Assembly: GCA_029881895.1 (NCBI GenBank)
Contig: JAOULS010000005.1
Location: 1-37,241, forward strand
Direction of reading: 5' to 3'
DNA: 37,241 nucleotides
Source of the DNA: Cyclobacteriaceae bacterium
GTDB lineage: Bacteria; Bacteroidota; Bacteroidia; Cytophagales; Cyclobacteriaceae
The notes beneath the pieces were generated by a model, which worked only from the letters and a program-made list of their open reading frames with translations, had not been told where the DNA came from and did no database searches. Positions 8,901 through 16,020 of the stretch are shown piece after piece. Positions within the stretch are counted from its first letter, which is position 1. Each line of letters starts with the position of its first letter. The translations under genes were made by a program, and so were the position numbers.

Positions 8901-9546
8901 CAAATGCCATGACAACTAACCCTGAGGATTTAACTTTTTTGTTTGTAGTAAAATAAGTATCATTAATATCTACAAAAAACAAACATTCAGATGTGTCAAG
9001 ACATACCTGTAGCATCGCTCCATGATTCGTTTTACTAATTTGAATCGCATCACTTTTAAAAAAAGTAGGATTAGTTTCAGCAAACAAATACTGGTTTTCT
9101 ATTAACGAGTTGATATGTAATGGCAATAAAACAAAAACCTCAAATTCTTGTATTGAAGTTCCCCATTTAAGCACAACGAATTTACCCTTTCTAGTCTCAA
9201 TGTATTTTCTGTAATAATCACCGATTACATCTACATATTTGGGTACGTATTCGTGAGAAGACCAATACGATAGCTCACCATTTTTGAACACAAAATATGG
9301 ATATGAAGTATCTATAGTATTAAGAAACTCAAACGCTACATTTTGATGGTTTTTAAGATAAGATAATACGGGCTGTATTTCTTCTGTAATTTTTTTCGAT
9401 TCTAAACTTAATTTAATTGCTATTTGTGATAGCTCATCCTTTTTTGAATATTGACTATCTTGAAGCTTGAATACAAAAAAACCAATCGCAATAAGAAATA
9501 GAGAAAAGACAAATAGAAGAATTGATTTTCTAGTAAATATATGCAC
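5905..9546 (-). CDS. Large multi-membrane-span sensor histidine kinase, NtrY-like (orphan)
   Basis: This 1213-residue membrane sensor has the order: one TM at 8-26, an extracytoplasmic region to about 200, a cluster of TM helices at about 205-470, a second extracytoplasmic sensor region, a TM near 715-735 and another near 755-775, a third sensor region, a TM at about 905-925, a HAMP linker (about 925-985, 'SKWLTFPLRFITQKLKDTTL'), then HisKA with the phospho-acceptor in 'AHEIKNPLTPMKL' (H1010). The ATPase domain has an N-box Asn (N1121), DNGDG (1150-1154) and the G2 box GSGIGL (1174-1179). The H-box and C-terminal half match NtrY-type kinases; the multi-TM front does not. GTG at 9546 is the only good start. 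No response regulator is adjacent. The stimulus is unknown. Confidence 0.9.
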   Translation of the reverse strand: MHIFTRKSILLFVFSLFLIAIGFFVFKLQDSQYSKKDELSQIAIKLSLESKKITEEIQPVLSYLKNHQNVAFEFLNTIDTSYPYFVFKNGELSYWSSHEYVPKYVDVIGDYYRKYIETRKGKFVVLKWGTSIQEFEVFVLLPLHINSLIENQYLFAETNPTFFKSDAIQISKTNHGAMLQVCLDTSECLFFVDINDTYFTTNKKVKSSGLVVMAFGLFFLMISVFIFSFKIGKNSRGLSVIFLISVLTLIRVIMLQTDWHINAFSNSFFNPQVFASSFITPTLADLVINMTLLLLVVGYVFYVIPKDYQFKFKFKNSGSFLIGLISSLGLWQLYLLIETVYYNSNYTLDISSSVDFSKERVLVFIVLMMGGFLFILYSHIIYKLFNFLCKPDRVLISGLIFISGLLLFGGIIHVSGQGNWLTVLFSVLYFTLLIITKLPERFSNVSYQSFTYVLIGLIFASLLMTYSIKELEEKRNIENKQRFVEQFLIGNDELAEYLLSEASYGISNDAFIKSRMFTPFLSKEVVKEKVRKVFLSSYFDKYDVDIALYNAKGKSFTEESQLELSLLKEGLVNNSSTVGNNLYFISDYKEEYTKGYVSISEVKKYGLSVGFVVITLKMKKIIPDNVYPDLLVDSRFLLPYENKNFSYAIFAGGKIVYSSGEYNYQQNFELERSSGHKADDNGYCHLIVDETENRTVVVSGLCYSYFNVLSNFSFLLILMIFLVVVLLLIYGLYYYLSGKSLNYSARIQLYFNWAFFLPLIVVSSVTLSLVTNSYKEEVKYEHYKKALIIGKNIENGVGEGLSLSGEELSDKLKFASVMANTDANLFDVRGRLIASSQPLIYKKNVLSEYISSAAHAKIVERKDQSFTALESVGKLTYNATYIGIQSPVSGQLLAVLSVPYFKSEFNLEKEKIEVFVTIVNVFAVVFIGFLIISYFASKWLTFPLRFITQKLKDTTLSEKNIPLKWKSDDEIGLMVSEYNKMIVNLDESKKALARTEKESAWRTIAQQVAHEIKNPLTPMKLTLQHLQRTLLGDKHDVGLDKPVNSLMRQIDVLTDIVSSFSSFAQMPIPEHERYELTDLVKQTIALHKSKTKITEVIPNHKMFVMGDEKLMGRIILNMILNAEQSSDKQVIISLSIKNLNQSKIVIEILDNGDGIPEDVQEKIFIPNFTTKESGSGIGLAIAKHGIEHAGGKLWFETEIGRGTSFFIELPQVD

Positions 9547-9566
9547 GTTGACTAGTAATGATTATT

Positions 9567-9597
9567 TAAAAATAGCGATTAATTCTCTTTTCAGAAA
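9567..9597 (-). promoter_or_regulatory. Possible weak promoter for the histidine kinase
   Basis: Read on the minus strand, TTTC (9594-9597), 19 bases, then TATTTTTA (9567-9574) resembles TTTG-N19-TAnnTTTG with both G positions lost. The leader would be only about 14 bases before the GTG at 9546. It is offered as a candidate only. Confidence 0.25.
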
Positions 9598-9618
9598 GCA
9601 ATAATCAATCCATCATTC

Positions 9619-10005
9619 TTACTCACCTCTCGACCAACTGTCATCATACTTTACTCCTCCAAATAGATGTAAGAATAACACTCTAGAATATCTAAAAATC
9701 AAAGGGAGAAGTAGAATGACAATAGATAATACAGTTACTATAAAAATAACTAGATCACGAATATTAAATAGCCACATAATAACACCTGTGATTATTAAGA
9801 CAGCAACATTAACAGCATAACTAAAATACATGGCACCAAAGAAGAAACCAGGCTCTACTTCAAACCTTAGCCCACATGTTTCACAAATTTCATGCATCTG
9901 AGTGAATTTATTTATCTTAGAAAGAGGAAACACAAACATAGATCCTTCTCTACATTTTGGACATTTACTTTCCAGTATTGCTTGATATGCTTTTTTCTGA
10001 TACAT
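9619..10005 (-). CDS. DUF983 membrane protein with two CxxC motifs
   Basis: This 128-residue protein has an N-terminal zinc-ribbon-like region with C15-P-K-C18 and C41-E-T-C44, followed by 'GLRFEVEPGFFFGAMYFSYA' and two hydrophobic helices (about 58-80 and 85-105). This is the DUF983 pattern, often found near cytochrome oxidase genes. Its function is not established; the paired CxxC motifs suggest metal binding. The start overlaps the end of the preceding small gene by 41 bases. I keep it because the CPKC motif normally lies about 15 residues from the N-terminus. It is the last gene of the probable oxidase-assembly group, 72 bases before the histidine kinase. Confidence 0.88.
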   Translation of the reverse strand: MYQKKAYQAILESKCPKCREGSMFVFPLSKINKFTQMHEICETCGLRFEVEPGFFFGAMYFSYAVNVAVLIITGVIMWLFNIRDLVIFIVTVLSIVILLLPLIFRYSRVLFLHLFGGVKYDDSWSRGE

Positions 10006-10222
10006 TTTTTCTACTATTCTTATACCAAAAATAAGCTACAACTCCGACTAATAAGTATGGGGTAACAAATAAGTATAATATTCCGAAATTTATTGTTGAT
10101 GCAATACCCCCTTCTCCATTGCTAATATTATTCTCTAATGACGTTCGACACATTGCACATTGAGCGAAGCTAAACTGTATGGAAACAAAGAAAAAAAAAG
10201 AAAGAAATAAAAACCGTTTCAT
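9965..10222 (-). CDS. Small membrane-anchored periplasmic CxxC protein, unknown
   Basis: This 85-residue protein has a signal peptide ending ...FSFAQ (residues 1-21), at once followed by C22-A-M-C25-R at the start of the mature protein. A single TM helix follows (about 48-68, 'ILYLFVTPYLLVGVVAYFWY') and then a short basic, Ser-rich cytoplasmic tail. The CAMCR element just outside the membrane recalls metal- or thiol-handling proteins. I recall similar small proteins beside oxidase genes in Bacteroidota, without a known function. It sits between the DUF420 and DUF983 genes and overlaps the latter by 41 bases. A role in copper or redox handling during oxidase assembly is inferred from position and motif only. 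Confidence 0.78.
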   Translation of the reverse strand: MKRFLFLSFFFFVSIQFSFAQCAMCRTSLENNISNGEGGIASTINFGILYLFVTPYLLVGVVAYFWYKNSRKNVSEKSISSNTGK

Positions 10223-10242
10223 AATATCTAAAAGTACATACT

Positions 10243-10755
10243 TTATACGTAAAAAGGACTAATCATAAGGTAAACTATTACACCACTAAAAGCAACATAT
10301 AACCAAATCGGGAAGGTGATTCTTGCTAATTTTTTGTGCTTATCAAATTGCCTTGTTAGTGTTTTAGAAAGTGTAAAGAGTACTAGAGGAACGACTAATA
10401 CTGATAATAAAATATGTGATAATAAGACAAAATAATAAATGTATTTCATAGAACCATGACCTGCATAGATAGTAGGTTCTGAAGTAGTATGATACATGAT
10501 ATACATGATCAAGAAGGAAGAAGACAATAATAAATTAACCTTGATAATACGCTCATGAGCTAACCTTTTTCCATTTTTAATAGCAATTACAGCAATTATT
10601 AAAAGTACCCCAGTTATTCCGTTTATAGTAGCATATATAGGGGGAAGAAATGAAAGATCTACTCCTACAATTTTGACATTGAATAATAAAGCTACTACAA
10701 CTGGGATAATTATTGATAAAGTAATAATTATACGATTTATACGTTTCTCATTCAT
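10243..10755 (-). CDS. DUF420 membrane protein, probable oxidase assembly factor (CtaM/YozB-like)
   Basis: This 170-residue protein has five predicted TM helices (about 6-25, 36-58, 74-92, 105-128 and 146-166). Conserved polar residues lie between helices 3 and 4 and in helix 4: 'YHTTSEPTIYAGHGSMKYIY' followed by 'LLSHILLSVLVVPLVL', with His residues that may face a metal or heme. This is the DUF420 family, which includes Bacillus YozB and Staphylococcus CtaM. CtaM is needed for maturation of a heme-copper oxidase. The gene starts one base after the SCO-like stop, so the two are surely co-transcribed. The assembly role is inferred from the family and the location behind the oxidase operon. 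Confidence 0.87.
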   Translation of the reverse strand: MNEKRINRIIITLSIIIPVVVALLFNVKIVGVDLSFLPPIYATINGITGVLLIIAVIAIKNGKRLAHERIIKVNLLLSSSFLIMYIMYHTTSEPTIYAGHGSMKYIYYFVLLSHILLSVLVVPLVLFTLSKTLTRQFDKHKKLARITFPIWLYVAFSGVIVYLMISPFYV

Positions 10756-10756
10756 T

Positions 10757-11323
10757 TTATTTATTCTCGTTTTCAGATAATATTTTAATTTCTACAATTA
10801 GTCTATCTATTTCTTTATCACTAATTTCATAATAACCTCTAATTCTATTTTCAGAATCTAAGAGAACCCAATTATCATACTCATTACTTAATAATGAGCA
10901 ATTCCAAAACGCTTTTATATTATCATTAAGCTTAAGAAAATTGAAATTTTCATAATTAGAGAGATTATTCTTGAACGTATTAGTAAAAACAACCATCTGA
11001 AAAACATTACCAATTCGTTCATTTACACTTAACATATGTAACATATAATTATCGTCTATAACAGGAATATAGGCTATTATAGTGATAAGATCATCCAAAA
11101 TAAGCTTACTACTGTCTATTCTATTACTATTGTCAATAGCATTGAAGTCAAATAAATATGGAGCTGTCACCTCTTCACATGGCGCATTTATTAACTCTTC
11201 CTGGGTTTGATAATACAAAGGAATATTAAATTGATTATTACCAAATATTTTCAGGAATGTAAAAATACAAACTGGTAGCAGTATTGCTAAAAATAAAATT
11301 ATTGATTTATATATTTTCTTCAT
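10757..11323 (-). CDS. SCO1/SenC-like protein lacking the copper-binding motif
   Basis: From the ATG at 11323 this is a 188-residue protein with one N-terminal membrane anchor (7-27, 'SIILFLAILLPVCIFTFLKI'), as in Bacteroidota SCO proteins. The C-terminal part 'LLDSENRIRGYYEISDKEID' matches the SCO end, where a hydrophobic strand, D-x-x-x-R-I-R-G-Y-Y and a helix close the thioredoxin fold. The position between the subunit IV and DUF420 genes is where SCO is expected. However, the CxxxC copper site is absent: 'TIIAYIPVIDDNYML' lies where it should be. The only cysteines are C19, C49 and C142, and the only His is H96. It is therefore probably a diverged, non-copper-binding homologue. A TTG at 11335 is a poorer start because it abuts a terminator. 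Confidence 0.65.
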   Translation of the reverse strand: MKKIYKSIILFLAILLPVCIFTFLKIFGNNQFNIPLYYQTQEELINAPCEEVTAPYLFDFNAIDNSNRIDSSKLILDDLITIIAYIPVIDDNYMLHMLSVNERIGNVFQMVVFTNTFKNNLSNYENFNFLKLNDNIKAFWNCSLLSNEYDNWVLLDSENRIRGYYEISDKEIDRLIVEIKILSENENK

Positions 11324-11328
11324 GGTAT

Positions 11329-11363
11329 AAAACAAAACAGGCTAAAGATAACTCTTTAGCCTG
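11329..11363 (-). terminator. Strong intrinsic terminator after the subunit IV gene
   Basis: Read on the minus strand, CAGGCTAAAG (11354-11363) and CTTTAGCCTG (11338-11347) form a perfect 10-bp stem with a 6-base loop. The stem is followed by TTTTGTTTT (11337 down to 11329). It lies 25 bases after the stop of the subunit IV gene and ends 6 bases before the ATG of the SCO-like gene. It should end most transcripts of the respiratory operon and leave the assembly genes to readthrough or an unseen promoter. Confidence 0.85.
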
Positions 11364-11388
11364 ATAAATTGTGTATGTTTTCACTATA

Positions 11389-11718
11389 CTACCAACCTCT
11401 AGCTTGTAGTATCGCCCAACTTTCGTAACGAAAAGCGATCAACATCCATACTACAAAAATCATAGGTAGTAAAATTGACCACATTAATGTTTTTGATTCA
11501 TGCTTTAAGTGCATGAATTCACCTACTATATAAGCTGCTTTCACAATTGTCATAACAACAAATATGCTTAACTTAAGCATTCCTGATGGAATAGTAAAAG
11601 CTACAATAAATTCTAAAGTAGTAATTAACCCTAGTATACCTGCTACTTTCCAAATATGTTTAATTTTATTCTTATCAGCAGGAATTACCTGTATGTTAGA
11701 AGTTTCTTCAGATGACAT
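11389..11718 (-). CDS. ctaF: Cytochrome c oxidase subunit IV
   Basis: This 109-residue membrane protein has three hydrophobic helices (about 23-43, 48-70 and 78-98). The segment 'IVKAAYIVGEFMHLKHESKT' followed by 'LMWSILLPMIFVVWML' is the signature of prokaryotic subunit IV (CtaF/CyoD-like), a non-catalytic stabilising subunit of the oxidase. It is the last structural gene before the terminator, 41 bases after the first subunit III gene. The gene name is by analogy with the Bacillus caa3 operon. Confidence 0.87.
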   Translation of the reverse strand: MSSEETSNIQVIPADKNKIKHIWKVAGILGLITTLEFIVAFTIPSGMLKLSIFVVMTIVKAAYIVGEFMHLKHESKTLMWSILLPMIFVVWMLIAFRYESWAILQARGW

Positions 11719-11759
11719 ATTATTTTTAATTATCAGTGTAAAATTTATTCAACAATCCG

Positions 11760-12491
11760 TTAGATCAAATAGAAGAAGGTAAATACGAATACCCAAACTA
11801 AATCTACAAAGTGCCAATACAGACCTACTTTCTCTACCATTTCATAATGACCTCTTTTTTCATACATACCTGTTACAGTTCTATAGTAAATCAAGAAATT
11901 CAATAATACTCCACTTAGCACGTGTGTTCCATGAAACCCTGTAATAAAAAAGAATAGGGCAGCAAAATCAGGTGGTCCGTATGAGTTATATGAAAGGCTA
12001 GATCCAGCATGTATAAAATGATTCCATTCCCAAGCCTGACAGCCTAAGAAAGTTAATCCTCCTATAATCGTCCAAAGCATCCACTTTTCAACTGCTTTTT
12101 TATCCATTCTGTGACCAGCCTCTACAGCCAAGACCATTGTAACGCTACTCATGATAAGTATAAAAGTCATTATACCTACAAATACTAATGGAGCATGATC
12201 AAATCCTAATTGATGAGCAAAAGGAAAAGAATTAAAAACAAAGTCTGGCAAAGGCCAATATCCTTGTGAAAAAGGAAACACGTTATCAACTATAGCCCCA
12301 TGAACAGAAGGGTCATAAGCTGCATGGCTATAGCGAACCATTCCATACGTTACTAACAATGCTGAAAATGTAAATGCATCAGATAGTAAGAAGAACCACA
12401 TCATAAGCTTACCATAACTCGCATTAAATGGAGATTGTCCCCCATTCCAAATACTTGTCTTCGAACTAATTTCAGTTGTAGCAGTTGACAT
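11760..12491 (-). CDS. ctaE: Cytochrome c oxidase subunit III
   Basis: This 243-residue protein has several TM helices and the subunit III signature near the end, 'FFFITGFHGTHVLSGVLLNF', closing with 'VEKVGLYWHFVDLVWVFVFT'. These carry the conserved HGxHV and YWHFVDxVW elements. Subunit III has no metal center and stabilises subunit I and its proton uptake. The protein has a longer hydrophilic part between TM2 and TM3 (about 60-95) than the neighbouring paralogue. It is 20 bases after the second subunit III gene. The order in the operon (III', III, IV) is common in Bacteroidota. Confidence 0.95.
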   Translation of the reverse strand: MSTATTEISSKTSIWNGGQSPFNASYGKLMMWFFLLSDAFTFSALLVTYGMVRYSHAAYDPSVHGAIVDNVFPFSQGYWPLPDFVFNSFPFAHQLGFDHAPLVFVGIMTFILIMSSVTMVLAVEAGHRMDKKAVEKWMLWTIIGGLTFLGCQAWEWNHFIHAGSSLSYNSYGPPDFAALFFFITGFHGTHVLSGVLLNFLIYYRTVTGMYEKRGHYEMVEKVGLYWHFVDLVWVFVFTFFYLI

Positions 12492-12511
12492 AAATGTTTT
12501 AATTTAATCTC

Positions 12512-13093
12512 TTAACGATATAACAATAAAAATATAAATAAATACAACCAAAGTCCACCTAAAAAATGCCAAAAGGTAGTACACATTTCTATTTGTGCCA
12601 TATTTTTAGAATGAACCTTTAGTTTAATTGTTGATTTCAAAACAATCAACAAGAAAATTAACCCACCAACAAGGTGAATACTATGCAGTCCTGTAAGGAC
12701 ATATACAAATGACCCAGAAGGATTTCCAACAAGAAAAATATTAGAATTAACTAAATCACCCCATGCCATTACCTGACCTATTAAAAATGTAAAACCTAAT
12801 ATAGCTACAGCACCAATTCCGATTTTCACATTTTTAGTATTGTCATTTTTAGCAGATACATATGCCCAATGCATAAAGATACTACTGAATAATATTATCC
12901 CAGAATTAACCCACAAAATTTTTGGTAGTTCAAAAATTAGCCAATTACCTTCTGCTTGTCTTACAATGTAAGCACTTGTTAATGAGGCAAAAATCATTAC
13001 TACAGTAGTAATAAACAACCACATTGCAAATTTCTTAGGATGTATCGTAAACGTCTTTTTTGGTTCTTCCATAATATGTAATTGCGTATTCAT
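12512..13093 (-). CDS. Second cytochrome c oxidase subunit III-like protein
   Basis: This 193-residue protein has five TM helices (about 24-44, 59-78, 93-111, 130-150 and 172-190). It carries shorter versions of the subunit III motifs: 'VLTGLHSIHLVGGLIFLLIV' (about 132-151), then 'TTFWHFLGGLWLYLFIFLLL' at the end. WHF is kept, but the YWHFVDxVW signature is altered to FWHFLGGLW. It is therefore a paralogue of the next gene, common in Bacteroidota oxidase operons. Whether both are in one complex cannot be seen here. The ATG at 13093 lies one base after the ctaB stop, so the pair is translationally close. Confidence 0.9.
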   Translation of the reverse strand: MNTQLHIMEEPKKTFTIHPKKFAMWLFITTVVMIFASLTSAYIVRQAEGNWLIFELPKILWVNSGIILFSSIFMHWAYVSAKNDNTKNVKIGIGAVAILGFTFLIGQVMAWGDLVNSNIFLVGNPSGSFVYVLTGLHSIHLVGGLIFLLIVLKSTIKLKVHSKNMAQIEMCTTFWHFLGGLWLYLFIFLLLYR

Positions 13094-13094
13094 A

Positions 13095-13949
13095 TTATAA
13101 TTTATCTAGTAAATAGGCGATTTGGACTATTGGCAAATACAAAAATGAACCAAACATAATTTTTAATGCCGATTTACGTGAACCATCTTTCATCAACCCA
13201 AAAGTTTGAGTTAAAAAAAGTGCTCCACAAACGGTAACTATAATTGCAGAATTAATTCCAGTTAAACCAAATTTGGCGGGTAGTAATCCCAATGGAATTA
13301 AAAACAACGTATATATCATGATGTTAAATGCAGTATTTAAATCTTTCTTTCCCTTTGAGGGTAATAATTTAAATCCTGCCTTTTTATAATCATCATCAGC
13401 TACCCATGCAATAGCCCAAAAGTGAGGAAACTGCCATATAAACTGGATGCCAAAGATAATTAAAGCTTCAATACCTATATTACCTGTAAATGCTACCCAA
13501 CCCAACAGGGGAGGTAATGCACCTGGTATTGCTCCTACGACTACAGCTATAGGACCTACTCTTTTTAAAGGAGTATATACAAAACTATAAAGCAAAAGAG
13601 AAATTAAAGATAAAGCTACGGTCAAAAAATTAGTACTAACATATAATAAGAACAAGCCTATTGCTCCTGTAAATATTGCAAAATATATAGCCTCATTAAT
13701 AGATAATCTACCGGTAGGCAATGGCCTTCCTTTCGTTCTTTCCATTAACTTATCTAAATCCTTTTCTATAATTTGATTTATTATAACTGAAGATCCTGAA
13801 ACTAAAAGACCTCCTATAAATAATGACATAAAAATAGACCAATTAATCTGACCGAAAGAAGCTAACGCATAACCAAAACCAGAAGAAAATGCAACAAGTA
13901 ACGATAATCTGAACTTTAATAGCTCAAAATATGCTTTCATCTTACTCAT
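13095..13949 (-). CDS. ctaB: Protoheme IX farnesyltransferase (heme O synthase)
   Basis: This membrane enzyme of the UbiA superfamily adds a farnesyl group to heme B to make heme O, the precursor of the heme A used by this oxidase. From the ATG at 13949 it has 284 residues; a GTG at 13988 would add 13 residues but is less likely. The first prenyl-diphosphate motif is N58-Q-I-I-E-K-D64-L-D66-K-L-M-E-R71-T-K-G-R75-P, and a second acidic motif is 'ADDDYKKAGFKLLPS'. Eight to nine TM helices are expected. The heme A synthase gene (ctaA) is not in the window. The gene is separated from ctaD by a hairpin-bearing spacer of 127 bases. Confidence 0.96.
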   Translation of the reverse strand: MSKMKAYFELLKFRLSLLVAFSSGFGYALASFGQINWSIFMSLFIGGLLVSGSSVIINQIIEKDLDKLMERTKGRPLPTGRLSINEAIYFAIFTGAIGLFLLYVSTNFLTVALSLISLLLYSFVYTPLKRVGPIAVVVGAIPGALPPLLGWVAFTGNIGIEALIIFGIQFIWQFPHFWAIAWVADDDYKKAGFKLLPSKGKKDLNTAFNIMIYTLFLIPLGLLPAKFGLTGINSAIIVTVCGALFLTQTFGLMKDGSRKSALKIMFGSFLYLPIVQIAYLLDKL

Positions 13950-14030
13950 GATGAAATTTCCTGAAGTTATGTCTACTACTGTTCTCACTATTTACTTGTC
14001 AATCCTAATAAAATTAAGGTATTCTATACA

Positions 14031-14068
14031 AACTGATCAGAAGACTAAAAACAGGCAACTGATCAGTT
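14031..14068 (-). repeat. Paired TGATCA palindromes able to form a stem-loop between ctaD and ctaB
   Basis: AACTGATCAG (14031-14040) and CTGATCAGTT (14059-14068) form a 10-bp perfect stem with an 18-base loop. Each arm is also close to self-palindromic around CTGATCAG, so the arms are direct repeats as well. The T-tract needed for an intrinsic terminator is missing (the RNA continues UGUAUAGAAU). It may be an mRNA 3'-end or processing hairpin that sets different levels of ctaD and ctaB, or a protein-binding site. Confidence 0.6.
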
Positions 14069-14076
14069 ATTTATTA

Positions 14077-15966
14077 TTATTTTACTTCTATTGCTTTATC
14101 ATCTTCATCTTCTAAAGCAATAAGTTCATTTTCATTTGGAAAATTTGTCTCAGGTGTTTTAGAAAAAGGGATATTCTGAGGGATAAAATCAGGCACATTT
14201 TTCATTTCTTCATCTGAAAATTTCGCAGCATATTCATCGTTTACAGGCTTACCTAAATCGTAAGGCCATCTGTATACTTTAGGAATATCTCCAGGCCAGT
14301 TTCCATGACCAGGATCAACTGGTGTTGTCCACTCTAATGTAGTAGATTTCCATGGGTTAGCAGTAGCTCTACGTCCTTTGAACATACTATAGAAGAAGTT
14401 AAAAAGAAATATAAATTGCGCCACGAATGTAAATATGGCTGCTATACTAACAAACATATTTAAGTCAGTAAATCCATTGAAAGTATCAAAATTTGTCCAA
14501 GAATAATATCTTCTTGGGAATCCTGCGATACCAATATAATGCATTGGAAAGAATATTAGGTATACACCAATAAAAGTAAACCAAAAATGTATATACCCTA
14601 GTTTAGCATCCATCATACGACCGAACATTTTTGGAAACCAATGGTATACTCCAGCCAACATGCCAAAAAATGCTGCGCTACCCATTACTAAATGGAAATG
14701 AGCTACAATAAAATATGTATCATGAATTTGTATATCAATAGCCGAGTTTCCCATAAACAAACCTGTTAAACCACCAGATATAAAGTAAGACACTAAACCT
14801 ATTGAGAATAACATAGCGGGAGTAAAAATCAAATTACCTTTCCAAAGAGTAGTTAAGTAATTAAATACTTTTACAGCAGAAGGTATAGCTATGATAAGGG
14901 TTAACAAAGTGAATATAGAACCTAAAAAAGGATTCATACCTGTAACAAACATATGATGAGCCCATACAACAAATGATAAGATCGCAATACCTAACATTGA
15001 ACCAATCATGGCACGGTATCCGAAAATAGGTTTTCTAGAATTAGTAGCAATAATTTCAGAAGTAATACCTAGTGAGGGTAATAATACAATATATACCTCA
15101 GGGTGACCTAAAAACCAAAATAAATGTTGGAATAAAATAGGGCTACCACCTGTATTAGGTAACGCTTCACCACCTATATAAATTTCTGATAAATAAAAAC
15201 TTGTGCCAAAACTCCTATCAAATATCAACAATAAAGCTGCAGATAAAAGAACTGGAAATGACAATAACCCAATAATTGCTGTTAAAAAGAATGCCCAAAT
15301 CGTAAGCGGGAGCTTAGTAAAAGACATACCATCAGTTCTCATGTTTATTATGGTCGTAATATAATTTATACCACCTAACAAAGTAGACACAATGAACAAC
15401 GCCATAGCTACTAACCACATCGTCATACCAAGACCTGACCCTGACATTGCCTGTGGCAAAGCACTTAAAGGAGGATATATTACCCATCCACCTGAAGCTG
15501 GTCCTGTCTCCAAGAATAGAGATATAAACATGATAGTACTAGATGTAAAAAAGAACCAGTATGAAAGCATATTCATAAATCCAGAAGCCATATCTCGTGC
15601 TCCGATCTGTAAAGGAATAAGGAAATTACTAAATGTACCACTTAAACCTGCTGTCAAAACAAAGAAAACCATAATTGTACCGTGCATTGTGACCAATGCT
15701 AAATAAAACTCAGGATCTAATTTCCCTTGTATATCTATCCATTCGCCAAGAACAGGTTTTAACCATGATAAATCCATATCAGGGAATCCTAATTGCAAAC
15801 GAAAAATAACAGATAAAGCACCACCTAATAATGCCCAAATGATTCCTGAAATCAGAAATTGTTTGGCTATCATTTTATGATCAGTACTGAACACATACGT
15901 GGTCCAGAAATTTCCATGGTGATCATGGTCATGTTCGTTGTTATGCATAGTATCTTCAGTAGACAT
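14077..15966 (-). CDS. ctaD: Cytochrome c oxidase subunit I (A1-type heme-copper oxidase)
   Basis: This 629-residue catalytic subunit reduces O2 to water and pumps protons across the inner membrane. It has twelve TM helices. The low-spin heme ligand lies in 'LALVTMHGTIMVFFVLTAGL'; the CuB and cross-linked Tyr motif is 'FWFLGHPEVYIVLLPSLGIT'. The CuB His pair is in 'VWAHHMFVTGMNPFLGS', and the heme ligands of helix X are in 'DTYFIVAHFHLVMGSAAFFG'. The glutamate of the GHPEV motif marks an A1-type D-channel enzyme. A His/Asp-rich N-terminus (HNNEHDHDHHGN) and a charged C-terminal tail flank the core. It follows ctaC by 54 bases. Confidence 0.98.
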   Translation of the reverse strand: MSTEDTMHNNEHDHDHHGNFWTTYVFSTDHKMIAKQFLISGIIWALLGGALSVIFRLQLGFPDMDLSWLKPVLGEWIDIQGKLDPEFYLALVTMHGTIMVFFVLTAGLSGTFSNFLIPLQIGARDMASGFMNMLSYWFFFTSSTIMFISLFLETGPASGGWVIYPPLSALPQAMSGSGLGMTMWLVAMALFIVSTLLGGINYITTIINMRTDGMSFTKLPLTIWAFFLTAIIGLLSFPVLLSAALLLIFDRSFGTSFYLSEIYIGGEALPNTGGSPILFQHLFWFLGHPEVYIVLLPSLGITSEIIATNSRKPIFGYRAMIGSMLGIAILSFVVWAHHMFVTGMNPFLGSIFTLLTLIIAIPSAVKVFNYLTTLWKGNLIFTPAMLFSIGLVSYFISGGLTGLFMGNSAIDIQIHDTYFIVAHFHLVMGSAAFFGMLAGVYHWFPKMFGRMMDAKLGYIHFWFTFIGVYLIFFPMHYIGIAGFPRRYYSWTNFDTFNGFTDLNMFVSIAAIFTFVAQFIFLFNFFYSMFKGRRATANPWKSTTLEWTTPVDPGHGNWPGDIPKVYRWPYDLGKPVNDEYAAKFSDEEMKNVPDFIPQNIPFSKTPETNFPNENELIALEDEDDKAIEVK

Positions 15967-16020
15967 AGTATATTTCTTTTGTTATAATAAAGCTAACGCT
16001 TCTTCTAAATTATATTCAGT

